NCBI GenBank assembly: GCA_964425605.1
Contig: CAYRNR010000011.1
Coordinates: forward strand, 28,792 to 92,791
Length of the DNA: 64,000 nucleotides
Direction: 5' to 3'
Source of the DNA: CAYRNR01 sp964425605
GTDB lineage: Bacteria > Myxococcota_A > UBA796 > UBA9615 > CAYRNR01
A program made the translations under genes and the position numbers. The notes below the pieces were generated by a model that was given only the letters and a program-made list of their open reading frames with translations, was not told where the DNA came from and made no database searches. Positions 29,801-38,800 of this stretch are shown piece after piece. Position 1 is the first letter of the stretch; every line of letters begins with the position of its first letter.

Positions 29801-32800
29801 CTGCCTGGATGCCGATCCCCGGTGGCTGGCGCGCTTCGCCGACGCGGTCCACGACTCCCTGGCCGAGGTCCACCTGCAGCGCTCGGAGCCGGACCTGGCC
29901 CTGGAGCACGCGGACGAGGCGCTGAAGCTGAACCCGGGCAAGACGCAGAGCCGCGAGCTCAAGGCGATGGCGCTACAGCACCTGACCTACCGCGCCCAGA
30001 CCCGCGGCGAGGCCGACGAGGCGCTCGAGTTCGCCGAGGCGGTGGAGGACCTCGATCCCGGCCGGTCGGCGGCGCTGAAGCTCCAGGTGCGCATCGACGC
30101 GGGCTTCGAGGCCCACGCCCGGGGTGAGACCGACGGGGCCCTGCGGCTCGCCGAGGAGGTGCTGGCCCAGGAGCCGGACCACCCCAAGGGGCTCGAGCTC
30201 ATGGGGCTGGCGGTGATCGCGCAGGGCTACCGGGCCCACGACCGGGGCGAGGCCGAAGAGGCCCTGCGGATGGCCGAAAAGGCCGCGACCATCGACCCGG
30301 TCCGGTCCCGGGAGCTGGCCATCCAGGTCCAGCTGGCGATGGGATTCGAGGCGCACGCCCGCGGTGACTCCGACCGAGCCCTGGAGCAGGCCGAGGAGGT
30401 GCTGCGGCTCGATCCCGAGGCGCCCGAGGCCCTCGGCCTGAAGGCCGCTGCCCTGATGGCCTCGGGCTACCAGGCCCACGACCGGGGAGAGAACCGCGAG
30501 GCGTTGCAGCGCGCCGATGAGGTGCTGCAGATCGACCGAAATCGAGGCCGGGACCTCAAGCTCGAGGCCCTCTGTGCCCTGGCCACCGATCACCTCCAGC
30601 AAGGTGACGCGGAGCAGGCCCTGGATCTCGCGACCATCGCGCTCGAGATCGCCCCGGACCGCCCCCACGTGTGCGATCTGCGGGACCGGGCGCTGCTGGC
30701 GCTGTGGCACCTGGACGAGGGGGAGGCAGGCGTCCGCGAGGTGCTCCTCGAGACCTCCCTGCGCTTCGCCCTGGGACAGGCCCACCTGCTGCTGAGGCTG
30801 GTCGAGCGCGGCCGCCACCGGGTCGCAGTAGACCTCGGCGAGCGGCTGCTGGAGCGGATCGCGGGTGGCGACGCCGGGACCGCGGCGCAGCACGTCGCCC
30901 GGGCCGCGCTCGACGCCGAGGAGGCGACGCCGGGACCGTCGCTGGGTGACCTGGCTGCCGCGGCGCGGAGCCTGCTTCAGGCCCTGGCGCGCGCGCGCTT
31001 CGGGCTGGGGCACCGGCGCAAGGCCGTGGCGGTCATCCGTTGCGCCCTGGCCGCGGCCGCGGATCAGGATCTGGAGGTGCTCAGCGAGCTGATCTTCGAG
31101 CCCCACCTCGCCGGCGAGTGGGCCCTGGCCGAGGAGCTCGCGAGCCAGGTGCTCGTTCGACGATCCGACCTCGCCTACGCGAGGTGGATCCGCGGCGCGG
31201 CCAGGGGCAAGCTCGACGAGCTGGACGGCGCGCTCGAGGATCTCCGGGCCTGCCTGGATGCCGATCCCCGGTGGCTGGCGCGCTTCGCCGACGCGGTCCA
31301 CGACTCCCTGGCCGAGGTCCACCTGCAGCGCTCGGAGCCGGACCTGGCCCTGGAGCACGCGGACGAGGCGCTGAAGCTGAACCCGGGCAAGACGCAGAGC
31401 CGCGAGCTCAAGGCGATGGCGCTACAGCACCTGACCTACCGCGCCCAGACCCGCGGCGAGGCCGACGAGGCGCTCGAGTTCGCCGAGGCGGTGGAGGACC
31501 TCGATCCCGGCCGGTCGGCGGCGCTGAAGCTCCAGGTGCGCATCGACGCGGGCTTCGAGGCCCACGCCCGGGGTGAGACCGACGGGGCCCTGCGGCTCGC
31601 CGAGGAGGTGCTGGCCCAGGAGCCGGACCACCCCAAGGGGCTCGAGCTGAAGGGCCTGGCGCTGATCGCGCTGGGCTACCGGGCCCACGACCGGGACGAG
31701 GCCGAGGAGGCCCTGCGGCGGGCCGAGGAGGCCGCGCCCATCGACCCGGTCCGGTCCCGGGAGCTGGCCATCCAGGTCCAGCTGGCGATCGGATTCGCAG
31801 CCCACGCCCGCGGCGACTTCGACCAGGCCCTGGAGCAGGCCGAAGAGGTGCTGCGCCTCGATCCCGAGGCCCCCGAGGCCCTGGGACTGAAGGCGGCCGC
31901 CCTGATGGCCACGGGCTACCGAGCACACGCCCAGGGAGAGGACCGCGAGGCGCTGCAGCGCGCCGACGAGGTGCTGGAGATCGACCCGCATCGGGGCCGG
32001 GACCTCAAGCTCGAGGCCCTCTGCGCCCTGGCCACCGATCACCTCCAGCAAGGTGACGCGGAGCAGGCCCTGGATCTCGCGACCATCGCGCTCGAGATCA
32101 CCCCGGACCGCCCCCACGTGCGCGACCTGCGGGACCGGGCGTTGCTCGCGCTGCGACGCCTCGACGAGGGGGAGGCGGGCGTCCGCGAGGTGCTCCTCGA
32201 GACCTCACCGCGCTTCGCCCTGGGGCAGGCCCACCTGCTGCTGGAGCTGTGCGAGCGCGGCCGCCATCGTGCCGCCGTGGATCTCGGCGGGCGCCTGCTG
32301 GAGCGGATCTCGGGTGGCGGCGCCGGACCCGCTGCGCAGCACGTCGCCCGGGCCGTGCTCGACGACGGCGAGGCGGCTCCGGGACCAGCCCTGGGCGATC
32401 TGGGCGCCGCCGCGCGGAGCCTGCTGCAAGCCCTGGCGCGCGCGCACTTCGGGTTGGGGCACCGGCGCAAGGCCGTGACGATGATCCAGCGCGCCCTGGC
32501 CGCGGCCGCGGATCAGGACCTGGAGGTGCTCAGCGAGCTGATCTTCGAGCCCCACCTCGCCGACGAGTGGGCCCACGCCGAAGCGATCGCGAGCGAGGTG
32601 CTCGCGCGGCGCCCCGACCTCGCCTACGCGAGGTGGATCCGCGGCGCGGCCAGGGGCAAGCTCGACGAGCTGGACGGCGCGCTCGAGGATCTCCGGGCCT
32701 GCCTGGATGCCGATCCCCGGTGGCTGGCGCGCTTCGCCGACGCGGTCCACGACTCCCTGGCCGAGGTCCACCTGCAGCGCTCCGAGCCGGATCAGGCCCT

Positions 32801-35800
32801 GGAGCACGCGGACGAGGCGCTGAGGCTGGTCCCGGGCAAGATCCAGAGCCGCGAGCTCAAGGCCGTGGCTCTGCAGCATCTGACCTACCGGGCCCAGATC
32901 CGGGGCGAGGCCGACGAGGCGCTGAGGCTCGCCGAGGCGGTGGAGGACCTCGACCCCGGCCGGTCGGCGGCGTTGAAGCTCCAGGTACGGATCGACGCGG
33001 GCTTCGAGGCTCACGCCCGCGGCGAGACCGACGAGGCCTTGCGGCTCTCCGAAGAGGTGCTGGCCCAGGAGCCGGACCACCCCAAGGGGCTCGAGCTGAA
33101 GGGCCTGGCGCTGCTCGCGCTGGGCTACCGGGCCCACGACCAGGACGAGGCCGAGGAGGCCCTGCGGCGGGCGGAGGAGGCCGCGCCCATCGACCCGGTC
33201 CGGGCCCGGGAGCTGGCCATCCAGGTCCAGCTGGCGATAGGATTCGAGGCGCACGCCCGCGGCGACTCCGACAGGGCCCGGCAGCAGGCCGAGGAGGTGC
33301 TGCGGCTCGATCCCGATGCCCCCGAGGCCCTCGGCCTGAAGGCCGCCGCCCTGGTGGCCACGGGCTACCGGGCCCACGCGCGAGGGGACCTCAGCGAGGC
33401 GCTGCAGCGCGCCGACGAGGTGCTGGAGATCGACCCGCATCGGGGCCGGGACCTCAAGCTCGAGGCCCTCTGCGCCCTGGCCACCGATCACCTCCAGCAA
33501 GGTGACGCGGAGCAGGCCCTGGATCTCGCGACCATCGCGCTCGAGATCACCCCGGACCGCCCCCACGTGCGCGACCTGCGGGACCGGGCGTTGCTCGCGC
33601 TGCGACGCCTCGACGAGGGGGAGGCGGGCGTCCGCGAGGTGCTCCTCGAGACCTCACCGCGCTTCGCCCTGGGGCAGGCCCACCTGCTGCTGGAGCTGTG
33701 CGAGCGCGGCCGCCATCGTGCCGCCGTGGATCTCGGCGGGCGCCTGCTGGAGCGGATCTCGGGTGGCGGCGCCGGACCCGCTGCGCAGCACGTCGCCCGG
33801 GCCGTGCTCGACGACGGCGAGGCGGCTCCGGGACCAGCCCTGGGCGATCTGGGCGCCGCCGCGCGGAGCCTGCTGCAAGCCCTGGCGCGCGCGCACTTCG
33901 GGTTGGGGCACCGGCGCAAGGCCGTGACGATGATCCAGCGCGCCCTGGCCGCGGCCGCGGATCAGGACCTGGAGGTGCTCAGCGAGCTGATCTTCGAGCC
34001 CCACCTCGCCGACGAGTGGGCCCACGCCGAAGCGATCGCGAGCGAGGTGCTCGCGCGGCGCCCCGACCTCGCCTACGCGAGGTGGATCCGCGGCGCGGCC
34101 AGGGGCAAGCTCGACGAGCTGGACGGCGCGCTCGAGGATCTCCGGGCCTGCCTGGATGCCGATCCCCGGTGGCTGGCGCGCTTCGCCGACGCGGTCCACG
34201 ACTCCCTGGCCGAGGTCCACCTGCAGCGCTCCGAGCCGGATCAGGCCCTGGAGCACGCGGACGAGGCGCTGAGGCTGGTCCCGGGCAAGATCCAGAGCCG
34301 CGAGCTCAAGGCCGTGGCACTGCAGCACCTGACCTACCGCGCCCAGATCCGAGGCGAGGCCGACGAGGCGCTGAAGCTCGCCGCGGCGGTGGAGGACCTC
34401 GACCCCGGCCGGTCCGCGGCGCTGAAGCTCCAGGTACGGATCGACGCGGGCTTCGAGGCCCACGCCCGCGGCGAGACGGACGAGGCCTTGCGGCTCTCCG
34501 AAGAGGTGCTGGCCCAGGAGCCGGACCACCCCAAGGGGCTCGAGCTGAAGGGCCTGGCGCTGATCGCGCTGGGCTACCGGGCCCACGACCGGGACGAGGC
34601 CGAGGAGGCCCTGCGGCGTGCCGAGGAGGCCGCGCCCATCGATCCGGTCCGGTCCCGGGAGCTGGCCATCCAGGTCCAGCTGGCGGTCGGGTTCGCGGCC
34701 CACGCCCGCGGCGACTCCGACCGAGCCCTGGAGCAGGCCGAGGAGGTGCTGCGCCTCGACCCCGAACACCCCGAAGCGCTCGGCTTGAAGGTCGCGGCGC
34801 TGATGGCCACGGGCTACCGGGCCCACGCGCGTGGGGACCTACGCGAGGCGCTGCAGCGCGCCGACGAGGTGCTGGAGATCGATCCGGAGCGCGGTCGAGA
34901 TCTCGAGATCGAGGCCCTGTGCGCCATGGCCGCCGAGCTACTCCAGCAGGGTGACGCCGAGGAGGCGCTGGAGGGGGCGAACAGGGCGCTGGTCCTCGCC
35001 CCCGATCGCCCCCACCTCGTGAACCTGCGGGACCGCGCGCTGCTCGCGCTGCGGCACCTGGATCAGGGGGAGGCCGGCGTCCGCGAGGTGCTGCTGGGGA
35101 CCTCACCGCGCTTCGCGCTGGGGCAGGCCCACCTGCTGCTGAAGCTGTGCGAGCGTGGCCGCCACCGCGCCGCGCTCGAGCTGGGCGAGGGCCTGGCGGC
35201 GCGTATCGCCGGGGACGACGCGGGCTCTGCGGCCGGACTCGTCGTGCACACGATCCTCACGGGAGAAGCCACCCGCGCGGCCGAACCCCTGGGCGAGCAA
35301 GGGCCCGCCTTGCGCAGCCTGGTCCAGGCGCTGGTGCGGGCACGTTTCGGGCTGGGGCACCGGCGCAAGGCCGCGACGATCATCCAGCGCGCGCTGGCCG
35401 CGGCAACGGACCAGGACCTGGTTGTGCTCAGCGAGCTGGTCTTCGAGCCCCACCTCGCCGACCAGTGGGCCACGGCCGTGGAGCTGGCCACCGAGGTGCT
35501 GCGGCGACGCCCGGAGCTCGCCTACGCACGCTGGGTGCGCGGCGCAGCGCAGGGCAAGCTCGGCGACCTGGACGCTGCGCGCGAGGATCTACGCGAATGC
35601 CTCGACGCGCCGCCGGAGCAGCTGGCCCCCTTCGCCGACGCCGTCCATGACTCCCTGGCCGAGGTCCACCTGCTGCGGGACGAACACGCCGAGGCGCTGG
35701 CTCACGCCGAGCTGGCGCTGGAGATCGATCCCAGCAAGGCCCAGAGCAGGAACCTCAAGGTGCTGGCGCTGCAGCACCTGACCTACCGCGCCCAGACCCG

Positions 35801-38800
35801 CGGCGAGGCCGACGAGGCCCTGCGGCTCACCGCCGCCATCGAAGATCTGGACCACGACCGCGCCGCGGAGCTGAGGCTCCAGGTGTGGCTCGACCTGGGC
35901 TTCGCCGCCCACGCCCGGGGCGAGCCCGACGAGGCCCTGCGGCTCGCCGAGGAGGCGCTGATCCTCGAGACCGGCCACCCCAAGGGGCTCGAGCTGAAGG
36001 CGCTGGCGCTCATCGCCCAGGGATATGGGGCCCACGACCGCAGTGACGCGAACGCAGCCCTGCAGCTGGCCGGGCGGGCCGCAGAGATCGACCCGGAGCG
36101 AGCCCGCGAGCTGACGATCCAGGTCCTGCTGGCGATCGGGTTCGAGGCACACGACCGTGAGGACGCGGCAACGGCCCTGCGACAGGCCGAGGAGGTCCTC
36201 CAGATCGCCCCCGATCACCCCGAGGCCCTCGGCCTGAAGGCCGCTGCGTTGATGGCCACCGGCTACCGGGCACACGCCCGGGGAGAGAACCGCGAGGCGC
36301 TACAGCGCGCCGACGAGGTGCTGGAGATCGATCGGGAGCGGGGCCGGGACCTCAAGCTCGAGGCCCTGTACGCCCTGGCCGCCGAGCACCTCCAGCAGGG
36401 CGACGCGGATCGGGCCCTGGATCTTGCGACCGTCGCGCTCGACATCGCCCCGGACCGCCCCCACGTGCGGGACCTGCGGGACCGGGCCGTGCTCGCGCTG
36501 CGGCATCTGGATCAGGGGGAGGCCGGCGTCCGCGAGGTGCTCCTCGAGACCTCACCCCGCTTCGCCCTGGGGCAGGCCCACCTGCTCCTGAAGCTGTGCG
36601 ATCGCGGCCGCCACCGCACCGCCGCGCGGCTCGGAGACGAGCTCCTCGAGCGAATCTCCGGTGGTGACGCCGGGCCTGCGGCGCAGCACGTCGCCCGCGC
36701 CGTACTCGTCGCCGGGGAGACGGCTCCGGGACCGGCGCTGGGCGATCTCGGGCCGGCCACGGCGAGCCTGCTGCAGGCGCTGGCGCGCGCGCGCTTCGGC
36801 CTGGGGCACCGGCGCAAGGCCGTGACGATCATCCGCCGCGCCCTGGCCGCGGCCGCGGATCAGGATCTGGAGGTGCTCAGCGAGCTGATCTTCGAGCCCC
36901 ACCTCGCCGGCGAGTGGGCCCTGGCCGAGGAGCTCGCGAGCCAGGTGCTCGTTCGACGATCCGACCTCGCCTACGCGAGGTGGATCCGCGGCGCGGCCAG
37001 GGGCAAGCTCGACGAGCTGGACGGCGCGCTCGAGGATCTCCGGGCCTGCCTGGATGCCGATCCCCGGTGGCTGGCGCGCTTCGCCGACGCGGTCCACGAC
37101 TCCCTGGCCGAGGTCCACCTGCAGCGCTCGGAGCCGGACCTGGCCCTGGAGCACGCGGACGAGGCGCTGAAGCTGAACCCGGGCAAGACGCAGAGCCGCG
37201 AGCTCAAGGCGATGGCGCTACAGCACCTGACCTACCGCGCCCAGACCCGCGGCGAGGCCGACGAGGCGCTCGAGTTCGCCGAGGCGGTGGAGGACCTCGA
37301 TCCCGGCCGGTCGGCGGCGCTGAAGCTCCAGGTGCGCATCGACGCGGGCTTCGAGGCCCACGCCCGGGGCGAGACCGACGAGGCGCTCCGGCTCGCCGAG
37401 GAGGTGCTGGCCCAGGAGCGGGACCATCCCAAGGGCCTCGAGCTCAAGGGCCTGGCGCTGATCGCGCTGGGCTACCAGGCCCACGATCGAGACGAGGCCG
37501 ACGAGGCCCTGCGGCTGGCCGGGGAGGCCGCGACCATCGACCCGGTCCGGTCCCGGGAGCTGGCCATCCAGGTCCAGCTGGCGATCGGGTTCGCGGCCCA
37601 CTCCCGCGGCGACTCCGATCGAGCCCTGGTCCAGGCCGAGGAGGTCTTGCGGCTCGACCCCGGGCAACCCGAAGCGCTCGGCCTCAAGGCCACGGCGCTG
37701 ATGGCCACGGGGTATCTGGCCCACGCGAGAGGCGAGTCGGACGACGCGCTGCAGCGGGCCGAACAGGTCCTCGCGATCGACGACGATCGCGGCAGGGGCC
37801 TCAAGATCCAGGCCCTGTACACCCTGGCCACGGAGCACCTGGATCGTGGAGAGGCGCAGCAGGCAGTGGAGCGGATGGACGCTGCGCTGGCGATGGACCC
37901 GGAGCTGGCCCACTGCCGCGACCTGCGGGACCGCGCGCTGCTGGCCGTGGAGCGCCTGGACGAGGGGGAGGCGGGGATCCGGACCGTGCTGACCCAGACC
38001 TCGCCGCGGTTCGCCCTGGGTCAGGCCCACCTGCTGCTCGGGCTGTGCGAACGCCAGCGCCATCGCACGGCGCTGGAGCTGGGCGAGGCCTTGCTCGAGC
38101 GGCTGGCCGAGGGCGGCGCCGGGCCACAGGTGCGACGGCTCACGCGCGGGCTACGAGACGGTCCGGTCGCCACGGACCCGGTGGATCTGGGCGATCAGCG
38201 GCCAGCCGTGCGCAGCCTGCTACAGGCCCTGGCCCGCGCGCGGTACGGCCTGGGGCACAAGCGCAAGGCCAGGGAGCTGATCCATCGCTCGCTGCGCGCC
38301 GTGACGGGCGCCGATCTGGAGGAACTCAGCGAGCTCATCTTCGAGCCCCACCTGGCCGACGAGTGGACCGTGGCCGTGGATCTGGCCAGCGATGTGCTCC
38401 AGCGCCGGCCCGACTCGACCTATGCCCGCTGGGTGCGCGGCGCGGCGCGGACCAAGCTGGGCGACTTCGACGGCTCGCTGGACGATCTACTGGCCTGCCT
38501 GGACATGCCCCGGGAGGTCCTGGCCCCCTTCGCCGACGCCGTCCACGACTCCCTGGCCGAGGTGTACCTGCGACGCGAGGAGTCGGCGGCCGCGCTGGAA
38601 CATGCGGACGAGGCCCTGGCCCTCAACCCCGGCAAGACCCAGAGCCTGGGTCTGAGGAAGCTGGCCCTGGAGCAGCTGACCTACAAGGCCCTCGACATCG
38701 GCGACATGGACGAGGCGCTGCGGCGGGCGGACGCCGTGGAGGAGATCGATCCCCAGCTGGCCGGGGCGCTGAAGACCCAGACCTGGCTCGACGACGGCTT

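Larger units (their letters stand above)
25503..38543 (+). repeat. Long TPR modules, 9 units of exactly 1,449 bp
   Basis: The same signature occurs at 25503, 26952, 28401, 29850, 31299, 32748, 34197, 35646, 37095 and 38544: nine consecutive intervals of exactly 1,449 bp (483 codons) with no net indel. Each unit equals a short module (242 codons) plus an inserted block of 241 codons with recurring AHARGE.DEALRLAEEVL helices. Protein sequence varies between units by substitution, but length does not vary at all. Confidence 0.92.

Noticed and set aside
23304..37154. Several 450-770-codon minus-strand frames opposite the TPR array
   Set aside because: They repeat with the same 1,449-bp period as the plus-strand gene and show no domain motif; they are shadows of the repeat.
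22593..38543. Tandem repeats as a CRISPR array or satellite
   Set aside because: The period is 242-483 codons, always in frame, and the translated product is a regular helical repeat protein.
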